Assembly (NCBI RefSeq): GCF_023016805.1
Contig: NZ_JALKCH010000005.1
Coordinates: 124,001-188,000 of the forward strand
Source: Ancylobacter crimeensis
Lineage (GTDB): Bacteria; Pseudomonadota; Alphaproteobacteria; Rhizobiales; Xanthobacteraceae
DNA length: 64,000 bases
Direction of reading: 5' to 3'
Shown here: piece by piece, positions 24,816-32,663 of the stretch
Position numbering within the stretch: the first letter of the stretch is position 1
Layout: each line of letters starts with the position of its first letter
Translations under genes and position numbers: made by a program
Notes under the pieces: model-generated
The model's input: only the letters and a program-made list of their open reading frames with translations
Told to the model about the DNA's origin: nothing
Database searches by the model: none

Positions 24816-26276
24816 ATGAGCATGTTCCAGCCCGGCCGAGTGATCGAGCGCCTCGCGTCCCGGCTGCACGCGCCACCGGAGATCGTCGAGCGCCGGGAGG
24901 AGCGGGCCTTCATTCCCTGCCACCCCGCGCCGCCGGTGAAGAGCCCCAATCTGGTCGAACTCGTCATCGGCGCCCGCCGCAATCTCATCGAGGGCTGGAC
25001 CGAGCGCTATTACCGCGCCGGCATCGGTAGCTTTCGGATACTGCGCCGGCAAATCGTCTTCGTGAACAGCCCCGAGCACATCCGCTACGTGGTGGTGACC
25101 CGGCACGGCAATTTCGAGCGCAAGAGCCCGCAGATGCGCCGGGCGCTGGAAGCCCTGCTCGGCGACGGGCTGTTCATCAGCGATGGCGACACCTGGAGCC
25201 GCCGCCGACCGCTGGTCGCCGACATCGTCCACAAGCGCCGCCTGCCCGAATTCGGGCGTACCATGGAGGATGCCGCGCTCGCGGTCGCGGCGGAATGGGC
25301 GGCGCTGCCGCAGGAAGCCGAGATCGAGCTGACCGAGGAGATGGGACGGCTCACTGCCGCCATCATCTCGCGCGCGGTCTTCGGCAAGAACATCGCCCGC
25401 GCGGCGGCCCAGCAGGTCATCGAGGGGTTCAGTGCCTATCAGCGCCAGGCCGATTCCTTCAATCTCGGCTATTTCCTCGGTGCCGACGAAGGCTGGCCCA
25501 CCCTTGGCGGGCCGCAGCGGCGCCGGGCCATTGCCAAGGTGCACGGCGTGGTCGAGGCCGTCATCAACGCGCATCTGGCCGGCGAAGGCGATGCCGGCTC
25601 CATGGTGGACCTGCTGATCCGCCGCAACCGGCGCAGCGAGGGGCAGCCGCTCGACACCACGGCGCTGCGCAACGAGGCCGCGACCATCTTCATGGCCGGG
25701 CACGAGACCACCGCGACCACGCTGACCTGGGCCTGGTACCTGCTGGCGAACGCACCCTGGGTGGCGAAGGCCGTTCATGACGAGATCGACGCCGCCTGCG
25801 GGCCGCGCAGCCCGACGCTGGCGGACCTGCCGCAGCTCCGCTGGTGCCGCGCCGTCATACAGGAGACGCTGCGGCTCTATCCCCCGGTTCCCCTGCTGCC
25901 CCGGCAGGCGCTGGAGGCGGACCGCATCGGCGACCTCGCGGTGGAGAAATCCGCCCTGGTGATGATCGCGCCCTGGCTGCTGCACCGTTCCGCCGACCTG
26001 TGGGAGAAGCCGAACCATTTCCTGCCCGAACGCTTCCTCTCGGGCGCCCGCATCGACCCCTACGCCTATATCCCCTTCGCCGTCGGGCCGCGCATCTGCC
26101 CCGGCATGAATTTCGGGCTGGACGAAGCGACGCTCTGCCTCGCCATTCTGGCGCAGCGCTTCGAGGTGCAGCCGCGCGCCGGCTACCGGGTCGAGCCCGT
26201 GTGCCGACTTACGCTTCGTCCCAAGGGGGGACTGCCCGCAACCATCGTCCGGCGCCCCGCGCCGAACGCGGGGTGA
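24816..26276 (+). CDS. Cytochrome P450 in the capsule locus
   Basis: 486-residue class I-like bacterial cytochrome P450. It has the oxygen-binding helix I motif AGHETT (about 294-299), the ExxR motif in QETLRLYPP, and the haem loop FAVGPRICPG with the cysteine ligand at about residue 428. Helix I and the PERF-type segment (LPERF) resemble fatty-acid or terpenoid hydroxylases such as CYP102-, CYP110- or CYP4-like enzymes. No ferredoxin or reductase gene is nearby. An in-frame GTG at 24783 would overlap the previous gene; ATG 24822 is another option. It lies between a glycosyltransferase and an acyltransferase gene, so hydroxylation of the capsule lipid or its acyl chain is inferred. Confidence 0.9.
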   Translation: MSMFQPGRVIERLASRLHAPPEIVERREERAFIPCHPAPPVKSPNLVELVIGARRNLIEGWTERYYRAGIGSFRILRRQIVFVNSPEHIRYVVVTRHGNFERKSPQMRRALEALLGDGLFISDGDTWSRRRPLVADIVHKRRLPEFGRTMEDAALAVAAEWAALPQEAEIELTEEMGRLTAAIISRAVFGKNIARAAAQQVIEGFSAYQRQADSFNLGYFLGADEGWPTLGGPQRRRAIAKVHGVVEAVINAHLAGEGDAGSMVDLLIRRNRRSEGQPLDTTALRNEAATIFMAGHETTATTLTWAWYLLANAPWVAKAVHDEIDAACGPRSPTLADLPQLRWCRAVIQETLRLYPPVPLLPRQALEADRIGDLAVEKSALVMIAPWLLHRSADLWEKPNHFLPERFLSGARIDPYAYIPFAVGPRICPGMNFGLDEATLCLAILAQRFEVQPRAGYRVEPVCRLTLRPKGGLPATIVRRPAPNAG

Positions 26277-26291
26277 GACGGAGCGGGCCCC

Positions 26292-27176
26292 ATGGCGGCA
26301 CTGGTCAAAGCGCTCCATCTCGCCCTGCGGCCCCTGCCGATCGGGTTCGTTTCCGATCTCGGCGCCCGGCTGGCACGGCTCAATGTCCGGTTCGTCAATC
26401 CGCAGGTGGCGCAGAACGCCCGCCGCAATGTGCGGCGGCATTTCCCGGACCTGCCGGAGGCGGAGGTCGAGGCGCTGGTCCGGCGCTTCGTCGGCAATGT
26501 CGGCCGGCTGATGACCGAGTTCTCGGTCATCCATCGCTTCGCCGCGGCGAAGCGGATGGAGTTCGTCGGGGTGGATGTCGCCCGCGTCGACGTTGGGAAG
26601 ATACCGACCATCGCGCTGTGCCTGCATCTCGGAAATTGGGAGGTTCTGGCGGGTGCGATGCAGGCGATCGGCATTCCGGTCGCGTCGATCTCGGAGGTCC
26701 GGCGGAACGAGGCCCAGCGCGACATCGCCGCCGCGACCCGCCGCGGCTTCGACCTGCGCGTGCTGGCGCCCGACCAGAGCGGCCTGCGGCAGGCGCTCTC
26801 CATCCTCCGGGGCAACGGCGTTCTCGCCATCTTTCCCGACGAGAAGCGCGACGGCACGATGATGGCGCCCCTGTTCGGCCGCCCGCCGCACGCGAAGGGA
26901 AACCTCGCTCTCGTGGCACGGCTGGCGCGGCGGACCGGCGCCCAGCTTGTCGTGACCTATTGCGAACGGGTGGACGCCACGCATTTCCGGCTCTGCTTCG
27001 AACCTCCCTTCCAGATGAAGGGCGAGGGGCCGGGGATGCTGGCCGATGTCGCCCTGCTCAACAGCCGCATCGAACCGGTCATCCTGCGCCATCTCGACCA
27101 ATGGTACTATCTGGACGACCCGATCGGCCCCATCGAGCCGGAGCCCGCCGACCGGGCCGGAACGCCCGATGGATGA
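26292..27176 (+). CDS. LpxL/HtrB-like lysophospholipid acyltransferase family protein
   Basis: 294-residue member of the lipid A biosynthesis acyltransferase family, which acts at the cytoplasmic face of the inner membrane and moves an acyl chain from acyl-ACP to a lipid hydroxyl. The H-x4-E catalytic motif is present as H112 to E117 in LHLGNWEVL, with downstream FPDEKRDG and a PLFGRP motif. A hydrophobic N-terminal part could anchor it. The gene follows the P450 by 15 bp. A hydroxyl made by that P450 would be a natural acceptor; this is inference. It is not next to lipid A genes, so a capsule-lipid role is favoured over lipid A. Confidence 0.8.
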   Translation: MAALVKALHLALRPLPIGFVSDLGARLARLNVRFVNPQVAQNARRNVRRHFPDLPEAEVEALVRRFVGNVGRLMTEFSVIHRFAAAKRMEFVGVDVARVDVGKIPTIALCLHLGNWEVLAGAMQAIGIPVASISEVRRNEAQRDIAAATRRGFDLRVLAPDQSGLRQALSILRGNGVLAIFPDEKRDGTMMAPLFGRPPHAKGNLALVARLARRTGAQLVVTYCERVDATHFRLCFEPPFQMKGEGPGMLADVALLNSRIEPVILRHLDQWYYLDDPIGPIEPEPADRAGTPDG

Positions 27177-27252
27177 GTCCCTGCCCAGCCGACGCCTTCC
27201 TGCCGGAGAGTCCCGGCCACGTTCCCCAGGGCGAAACACCAGCGAGCCATCC

Positions 27253-28308
27253 ATGCGCAAGGATCTTGATGACGTCGTCGATGCCGCGGGGAGCATTCCG
27301 CTCGCCTGGGCCGGCTCGACGATGCAGATGAACTATCTCAATTTCGGCGATGCGCTCAGCCCGGTCATGGTCGCCCTTGTGAGCGGCAAGCCGGTCCACC
27401 GTGTGCCGACCAAGGCGACGACGCCGCGGCTCGCGGCGGTCGGCACGATCGGCCACGGCTTTGCGGGCGGCGACGTGTGGTTCTGGGGCACGGGATGCTC
27501 CAACTGGCGCAACCCGTCCAAGCCGCTGTCGGAGCGCGAGGCCTTCGTTCCCCCGGCGGGCTCGCGCTTTCACGTCAAGGCGACGCGCGGCCCGGTTTCG
27601 GAACGGTTGCTGAACGGCGATACCCCCGGCTCGGGCATCCATGGCGATCCCGTCTGGCTGCTGCCGCGCTTCTATGCGCCTCCGGCCGCCAAGAAATGGA
27701 AGCTCGGCTGCATCCTGCATCTGTCGGAGCTGGCCGACCGGGAGATGGAAGCCCATCCCCATGCCGACTATCTGCGCTATCGGATCCCGGACGATTATCG
27801 CGACGATGTCCACCTGATAACCACGGTCACGCCCATTTCGGTCGACGCGCTCAAGGACAAGATCGACGAGATCCGCGCCTGCGAGCGAATCGTCTCGACC
27901 AGCCTTCACGGCATGGTCATCGCCGAAAGCTACGGGATTCCCTGCCTCTATTTCTCGCCGACCGGACCGGTCCCCGGCGCCGCGGACCTCGATCTCGGCC
28001 CGGATTCGGGCGTGGATCTGCGGATCATCGACCTCTATCGGGGTCTCGGGCGGCAAAGTCTGCGGGCCTATCGGCAGCTGCGCGAGGCCCTGACAGACTG
28101 GGACGGCCTGATGCGCGCCATCGACGCCGATTGGGAGCCGATCGACCTCGTCGATGCACAGGCGCTGATCGAGGCCCTGCCGGTGAGCGGTACGCCGCTC
28201 CAGGCCGCGCCCGGGGGCACCATCTGGCAGCACCCGATCCTGCAGGGCCTCACCCTTCAGCACGACGTGACCGAACTGAAGCTGCTGCAGAAGGGCAAGC
28301 TGAAGTGA
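27253..28308 (+). CDS. Polysaccharide pyruvyl transferase-like protein, single domain
   Basis: 351-residue paralogue of the proteins at 16238 (both halves) and 22329. Conserved landmarks are GSIPLAWAGS, YLNFGDALSP, AVGTIGHGF, WGTG, HGDPVWLLP and STSLHGMVIAESYGIPCLY. The start at 27253 is chosen by alignment with the 22329 protein; ATG 27169 is in frame, overlaps the acyltransferase gene by 8 bp and would add 28 residues. It is the last gene of the capsule locus; just downstream lie a gene remnant and an insertion-sequence end. Sugar specificity is unknown. Confidence 0.72.
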   Translation: MRKDLDDVVDAAGSIPLAWAGSTMQMNYLNFGDALSPVMVALVSGKPVHRVPTKATTPRLAAVGTIGHGFAGGDVWFWGTGCSNWRNPSKPLSEREAFVPPAGSRFHVKATRGPVSERLLNGDTPGSGIHGDPVWLLPRFYAPPAAKKWKLGCILHLSELADREMEAHPHADYLRYRIPDDYRDDVHLITTVTPISVDALKDKIDEIRACERIVSTSLHGMVIAESYGIPCLYFSPTGPVPGAADLDLGPDSGVDLRIIDLYRGLGRQSLRAYRQLREALTDWDGLMRAIDADWEPIDLVDAQALIEALPVSGTPLQAAPGGTIWQHPILQGLTLQHDVTELKLLQKGKLK

Positions 28309-28328
28309 CGCCGGCATCGACGCCGGCA

Positions 28329-28461
28329 CCATAAAGACGCGCGCGATCGACGCCAAGGCGCGCCTCGTCCCGCCTCCACCAGCGCCAAGGCGCCAGACCT
28401 GCGCGTCATCGTCTCCGGTGCCGAGATCGGCGCCGCCTGGCGCCGGGCCTCGAAGGACGGC
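28329..28461 (+). pseudogene. Remnant of a DUF736 family gene, frameshifted and truncated
   Basis: Two segments in different frames resemble consecutive parts of DUF736 proteins. First comes AIDAKARLVP in one frame; then AKAPDLRVIVSGAEIGAAW with RRASKDG in another, which matches the family pattern KAPD-RI-AG--E-GAAWKK-S-DG. The similarity stops exactly where the insertion-sequence end begins (28462). DUF736 genes are common on conjugative plasmids and integrative elements of this order, so this marks formerly mobile DNA. The N-terminus and C-terminus are missing. Confidence 0.6.
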
Positions 28462-28690
28462 TGTCAAACGGCGTTGGAACGGGACCGCCATCGGTGTCCA
28501 AACAGGCCCCCTCCGAGGCGCTGGGGCGGTTGATTGGAGGCGGTTCTTGAAGCGCCAACTCTGGTTCCGGTCTCGATGATCTCGCAGCGCTGGGTCAGCC
28601 GATCGAGGAGCATCGTCGTCCTCTTGGCGTCGCCGAAGACCGAGGGCCCTTCACCAAAGGCGAGATTGGTGGTGATGATCACGGAGGTTT
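28462..28690 (-). mobile_element. Decayed end of an IS21-family insertion sequence
   Basis: The segment begins with TGTCAAACGG, the terminal pattern of many IS21-family elements of alphaproteobacteria, and then carries the 3' part of an istB-like gene read leftward. The rest of istB and all of istA are missing; similarity ends near 28687, just before the nuclease gene. The element end sits inside the DUF736 remnant, so it once inserted there and was later cut by a deletion. No second end is visible in the window. Confidence 0.7.
28541..28687 (-). pseudogene. istB: istB remnant (IS21 ATP-binding helper), frameshifted
   Basis: On the minus strand the frame reads [13 protein letters not shown], then [19 protein letters not shown], the C-terminal part of IstB, the AAA+ helper of the IS21 transposase. 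After the residues IIETG the expected NQSWRFKNR is present only in the next frame. This is explained by loss of one base between 28566 and 28567. The N-terminal ATPase core, including Walker A, is missing. Confidence 0.75.
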
Positions 28691-29284
28691 ATGACGCGAT
28701 CGAAGCCGCCTTACCACCGTGACGGTTGGGTCTTCCAGGCGATCTCATGGATTGCCGCGCATCGTGGCGAGGCGGGCGCGGTCATCCGCGCGCCGCACAT
28801 GATCCATGCCCATAAGGGCTTCGACGGCTTCCAGCTGAAGCTCGACAATGCTGGCCAGAACGTCACTGCCGTAGTGGTCTTCGAAGACAAGGCGACCGAG
28901 AACCCGCGCAGCAAAATCACCGGCGACGTGTGGAAAGGCATCCGTGATCTAGAAGGTGGCGGGCGGATGAATGAGTTGATCCCCGAGACCGGTGGCTTGC
29001 TCGAAGCGCATCACCAGCGCTTTCTCGAACTTGACATCGATGCCGCCATCGAGCGGATCGCCTGGGAGGAGGCCCGCCATTTCCGCGTTGCGGTGACGGC
29101 CGACACGAGCCACGACGACGACCTTGCCCGCGCCGAACTCTTTAGGGGGTTCGACGAGGTGGCGCCTGGGCAATCCGCCCGCCGCCAAGCTGAAACCATG
29201 GCGATCCCGAAGCTGCGCAACTGGATGAAGACGTTCTCGGCCAATGCGATCCAGCAGATCGAGGAATGGCGCGACAATGTTTGA
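28691..29284 (+). CDS. PD-(D/E)XK-like nuclease, probable HamA/AbpA-type partner of the helicase
   Basis: 197-residue protein with a nuclease-like core: a helix, then D45 in GFDGF, then E65-D66-K67 in VVVFEDKA, matching the D...E-x-K arrangement of PD-(D/E)XK enzymes. A long charged C-terminal half follows. It is encoded directly before, and in 8-bp overlap with, a Ski2-like helicase gene, the arrangement of Hachiman (HamA-HamB) and AbpA-AbpB anti-phage systems. HamA proteins I know of are longer, and the start lies only a few bases past the istB deletion junction, so the N-terminus may have been lost or may be naturally short. GGAGG stands 3 nt before the ATG. Nuclease class is inferred from motif and context, and the family name is tentative. 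Confidence 0.55.
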   Translation: MTRSKPPYHRDGWVFQAISWIAAHRGEAGAVIRAPHMIHAHKGFDGFQLKLDNAGQNVTAVVVFEDKATENPRSKITGDVWKGIRDLEGGGRMNELIPETGGLLEAHHQRFLELDIDAAIERIAWEEARHFRVAVTADTSHDDDLARAELFRGFDEVAPGQSARRQAETMAIPKLRNWMKTFSANAIQQIEEWRDNV

Positions 29285-31958
29285 TCCCGTTACGATCGAC
29301 CTGATCACCCGCGCTCCCCCGCTCGGCGATCTCGACTTCGAGGCGCTGCCGCAGCGCTTCACCAACGCCTTTGCTGAGATCGTGGCGGCGCGCGTCCGGC
29401 TGCGCGGCGTAGCCAGTCTGGAGCAGCGCGGCGAGGCCGTGACAGAATTGCTCTCGGAGATGCGCAGGCTGGCGGCGGCACAAGAGCTTCTGGTCGCGAC
29501 AGCGCCAGAGCGCGCCGACCGCGCATCGGCTGCGTTCGTCGCCGGGACAGCGCACCAGCTTTGCCTGATGGCCGAGATCGTTGTCGCTGACGGGGAGCCC
29601 CACTTCTCCAACATCAATGCGATCCATGCCGACCACGAGATCTGCGCGACGCTGCTATTCCTGATCGCTGATTCGCAGAGCGACGCTGCCGAGATGGCTA
29701 AGCGGCTCAGGCGGCCGGAGGGCGATCTCAGTGCAGAATCACGCCTCGTGACTGCGATCGGCGACCTCGCGGCTGGCCGCTTGCGTGCGGTGATCGCCAG
29801 CGAGGTGGCCGAGGACGATTTCGACGTCTACGATTCGCCCGCCGATACGAGCGGCGGCGGGATCGCGGTCGAGGCACTGCTCCGCCGGCTGCATGCAGGC
29901 GTGATCCAGTTGGCGCGGGAACTGCTTACCGCCCCGCGTGCCGATCCCGAGGCGGTCACGATTCCGGAATCCCAGCGCATATTCGCACAGGTTCGCGACC
30001 TGTGCGTCGCCCCGATCGACGATGTGTTCGATGCTGACGGCCCGCTTGCCGTCAGCGTCTTTCCCGGTCCCCTGCATATCGCAAAGCTGCTGTTGGCAGT
30101 ATCCGGCAACCTTGTCGAGGCCAGCCTGTGCCGTGTTTCCGCACCCGATGGCGTCGATTCGGCGGCATGGTGGCAGATCATTCGGCGCGCCGCCCGCAAG
30201 CGACCTTACCTCTGGCGAAATCACCGCGAGGCGTTGGAGCGCGGATACCTGGCCAAGGGTGTTTCCGCCGCCGTTAGCTTCCCCACCGGCGGCGGCAAAT
30301 CCACTCTGGCGGAGCTCAAGATCGCGGCGGCACTGCTGGGCGGCGGTCAGGTCGTCGTACTCGCACCGACGCTGGCGTTGGTCGACCAGACTGCATTTTC
30401 TCTAGGGAACGCATTCAAGGACTATAACGTCTTCGGCGACCTCGACGACGAGATCACCTTCTCCGACGTCCTGGTGCTGCCAGAAATCATCGTCACGACG
30501 CCTGAGCGCTGTCTCGTGCTCCAGTCGATACAGCCCGAAGCCTTTGCCGATGTGGCTCTTGTGGTGTTCGACGAGTGCCATCTCCTGCATCCGCGTGAAT
30601 CTGACCGCAGCAGGCGGGCGATCGACGCGATGCTCTGCATCCTGAATCTCACGAGCTACGCGCCGGACGCCGACCTGTTGCTCGTGTCGGCGATGATGCA
30701 GAACACGGAAGAAATGGCCGGCTGGGTCGCGGAACTCACCGGTCGCCCATGTCTTCCACTCGACCTCGCCTGGAAGCCGACGCGGCAGGCGCGAGGATGC
30801 GTCGCGTATGACGCTGCGCGCATCACCGAGCTTAACGAACTCCTCGCGACCGAGCAGCTCACGGCTACCACCAAGGGCGTTCCCAAGCATCTCGCGAGTC
30901 AGCTCGATGCACCGCCCTTCGCATTCTTCTGCCTCCGGCAGACGTGGGCCACCCGCAATCGCGACGATTATGCCCTGATGGCACTGCTTGATGAAGCGGT
31001 CCAGTTCGCCTCCAATGCGGCCGAGAAATCTGGCAAATGGTATTTAACGCCGAATGGCAACGTCGTCGCTGGCACCATAGCGGCCGCGGCCGCGGAGGAC
31101 GGGCTGAAGACACTGACCTTCGTCCAGAGCACGACTGCTGCCGAATCCACCGTCCGCACTTTCCGGAGCCTGCTTCCCAAGCGCCGGGTAACCTTGACCG
31201 AGGAAGAGCAGGCCTGGCGCAAGATTGTGGAGGAAGAGCTTGGCGGCCCCCAGCACTGCTATCTCAAACTGGACGCCACCGGCCAGGTCGATGGCAGCGC
31301 CACGAGCCATCACGGGCAGTTGCTCAAAGCAGAACGCATGCTTCACGAATCCTTGTTCAAGCGGCGGGATGGCGTAGACGCGTTGTTTGCCACGTCGACG
31401 CTCGCACAAGGCATGAATCTGCCGAGTGACATCGTGCTCATCGCCGGCGACAGCCGCTGGGACGTGACCGACGACAAGTTCAAACAACTCGATGCCCACG
31501 AACTGCTCAATGCTGCCGGACGCGCTGGCCGTGCCGGCGAAGGAGGACAGGGGTTCATACTCGTAGTTCCTAGCAAGATCATCAACATCGATGATCACGA
31601 GAACACGATCAACCAGCATTGGATGTCACTGCAGAGCATTTTCTCGCAATCCGATCAGTGCCTCAGGATCGATGATCCGATCACCGGCCTGCTCGATCGC
31701 ATCCATATGCACGCGCACGAGGGCAACGAGGACTATTTCCTGGCCCGTCTGCCGGTCGGCGACGGGGACGTCGCCGACGAACCTGCCAGAGCGATGATCA
31801 AGCGCTCCTTCGCAGCATACCGAAAGCGCCAGGAAGGCCAGGAAGCATGGATCGACAGCCGTATAGACGCTGCGCTCCAACGTCGCGATGAGCTTTGCGC
31901 TGAAGCAGGATCTGACCTGGCTGGAACGCGTCGCCGCTTCCGCCGGCCTACCCTATGA
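29277..31958 (+). CDS. Ski2-like DEAD/DEAH-box helicase of a defence-type module (HamB-like)
   Basis: 893-residue superfamily 2 helicase. The first about 300 residues are helical and unassigned. The motor then shows Walker A PTGGGKST (336-343), motif Ia APTLALVDQ, the DECH box (432-435), motif III LLVSAMM, then ATSTLAQGMNLP and motif VI NAAGRAGRAG near 746, the pattern of Ski2/HamB-type helicases. The ATG at 29277 has GAGGAA upstream and overlaps the nuclease stop. In Hachiman-type systems the helicase loads on DNA, senses phage-induced damage and releases its nuclease partner; the same is inferred here. The frame ends in an Arg-rich run that does not look native, while the likely continuation is in the next frame (see 31888). 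Confidence 0.8.
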   Translation: MFDPVTIDLITRAPPLGDLDFEALPQRFTNAFAEIVAARVRLRGVASLEQRGEAVTELLSEMRRLAAAQELLVATAPERADRASAAFVAGTAHQLCLMAEIVVADGEPHFSNINAIHADHEICATLLFLIADSQSDAAEMAKRLRRPEGDLSAESRLVTAIGDLAAGRLRAVIASEVAEDDFDVYDSPADTSGGGIAVEALLRRLHAGVIQLARELLTAPRADPEAVTIPESQRIFAQVRDLCVAPIDDVFDADGPLAVSVFPGPLHIAKLLLAVSGNLVEASLCRVSAPDGVDSAAWWQIIRRAARKRPYLWRNHREALERGYLAKGVSAAVSFPTGGGKSTLAELKIAAALLGGGQVVVLAPTLALVDQTAFSLGNAFKDYNVFGDLDDEITFSDVLVLPEIIVTTPERCLVLQSIQPEAFADVALVVFDECHLLHPRESDRSRRAIDAMLCILNLTSYAPDADLLLVSAMMQNTEEMAGWVAELTGRPCLPLDLAWKPTRQARGCVAYDAARITELNELLATEQLTATTKGVPKHLASQLDAPPFAFFCLRQTWATRNRDDYALMALLDEAVQFASNAAEKSGKWYLTPNGNVVAGTIAAAAAEDGLKTLTFVQSTTAAESTVRTFRSLLPKRRVTLTEEEQAWRKIVEEELGGPQHCYLKLDATGQVDGSATSHHGQLLKAERMLHESLFKRRDGVDALFATSTLAQGMNLPSDIVLIAGDSRWDVTDDKFKQLDAHELLNAAGRAGRAGEGGQGFILVVPSKIINIDDHENTINQHWMSLQSIFSQSDQCLRIDDPITGLLDRIHMHAHEGNEDYFLARLPVGDGDVADEPARAMIKRSFAAYRKRQEGQEAWIDSRIDAALQRRDELCAEAGSDLAGTRRRFRRPTL

Positions 31959-32598
31959 GATCGTCGTCAGTCTTACAGAGCTGGTTGACGCGGGCGCATT
32001 CACCGGAGCCAGCGCCGATCGCATAAACGTCCTGTTCGACTGGATCGAAGCGCATCCTGCTTGGTTGATGCACTTGATCCGGCCTAATGACATCGAGGGG
32101 CTGTTCGGCAAGGATTATCGTGAGATCGATGGCAATGCCGCAAAGGCAAAGGTCGCACTGCCGGAAATCAGGCCACTCCTGACGGCGTGGATGGCCGGCA
32201 AGCCGCTGTGCGAACTCGAACGGGCGATCGGCACCAAGGAGCATCTCATCAAGACCTGTGAGACGGCCCGGCATTTCGCCGTGCGCCTCGTTCCGGACCT
32301 CGCCTTTGTCGCTGGTCTCCCCGCACGTATCCTCGCGGCAAAGGCAATGGCGGCGGGTGAAGTGCCAGCCATACCGATCATCGTGCAAACGCTGAGCGGC
32401 GTCGTCCGCAAAGGGTGCGCGAGCCCGGAGCAACTCGCCAATGCCGTGCACCTAAAATCCCAGTCGCGGCCGAGTGCCCGCCAAACCTTTGCCACTGTCG
32501 CTCATCTCATCCCACCCGGCGATCCGTTCGAGGACTTCGATGATGTTCTGATCCGAGTTCGGCACGCGCACGACGCAGCGATGTTCGACGATCTCTAA
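31888..32598 (+). CDS. Probable C-terminal part of the helicase in a shifted frame
   Basis: 236-residue frame overlapping the helicase gene by 71 bp. Its content (LTWLERVAASAGLP, LFDWIEAHPAWLMHLI, then mostly helices) looks like the C-terminal ratchet/accessory region of Ski2-like helicases, not like a separate enzyme. There is no ribosome site before the first ATG. Two readings are possible: one gene of about 1120 residues broken by a single-base change near 31900-31925, or a separately made subunit translated by coupling. I see no classical slippery heptamer. I favour a frameshifted helicase gene, which would make the system damaged unless the two parts associate. Confidence 0.5.
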   Translation: MSFALKQDLTWLERVAASAGLPYEIVVSLTELVDAGAFTGASADRINVLFDWIEAHPAWLMHLIRPNDIEGLFGKDYREIDGNAAKAKVALPEIRPLLTAWMAGKPLCELERAIGTKEHLIKTCETARHFAVRLVPDLAFVAGLPARILAAKAMAAGEVPAIPIIVQTLSGVVRKGCASPEQLANAVHLKSQSRPSARQTFATVAHLIPPGDPFEDFDDVLIRVRHAHDAAMFDDL

Positions 32599-32620
32599 CG
32601 GAGGGCTTGACGCGCGCCAC

Positions 32621-32654
32621 TGCCACACCACGCCGCAGCGTATTTCGTGTGGCA
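32621..32654 (+). terminator. Hairpin after the helicase module
   Basis: TGCCACAC (32621-32628) and GTGTGGCA (32647-32654) form a perfect 8-bp stem with an 18-nt loop, 22 bp after the last stop codon of the module. No T-run follows, so it may be a weak terminator or a protein-binding dyad. Confidence 0.3.
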
Positions 32655-32663
32655 ATCATTCGA

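Noticed and set aside
24762-27296. Long open frame on the minus strand opposite the P450 and acyltransferase genes
   Set aside because: Antisense shadow; the haem, AGHETT and H-x4-E motifs are on the plus strand.
31888-31958. Programmed ribosomal frameshift in the helicase gene
   Set aside because: No slippery heptamer or clear downstream structure in the overlap; a mutation or coupling is simpler.
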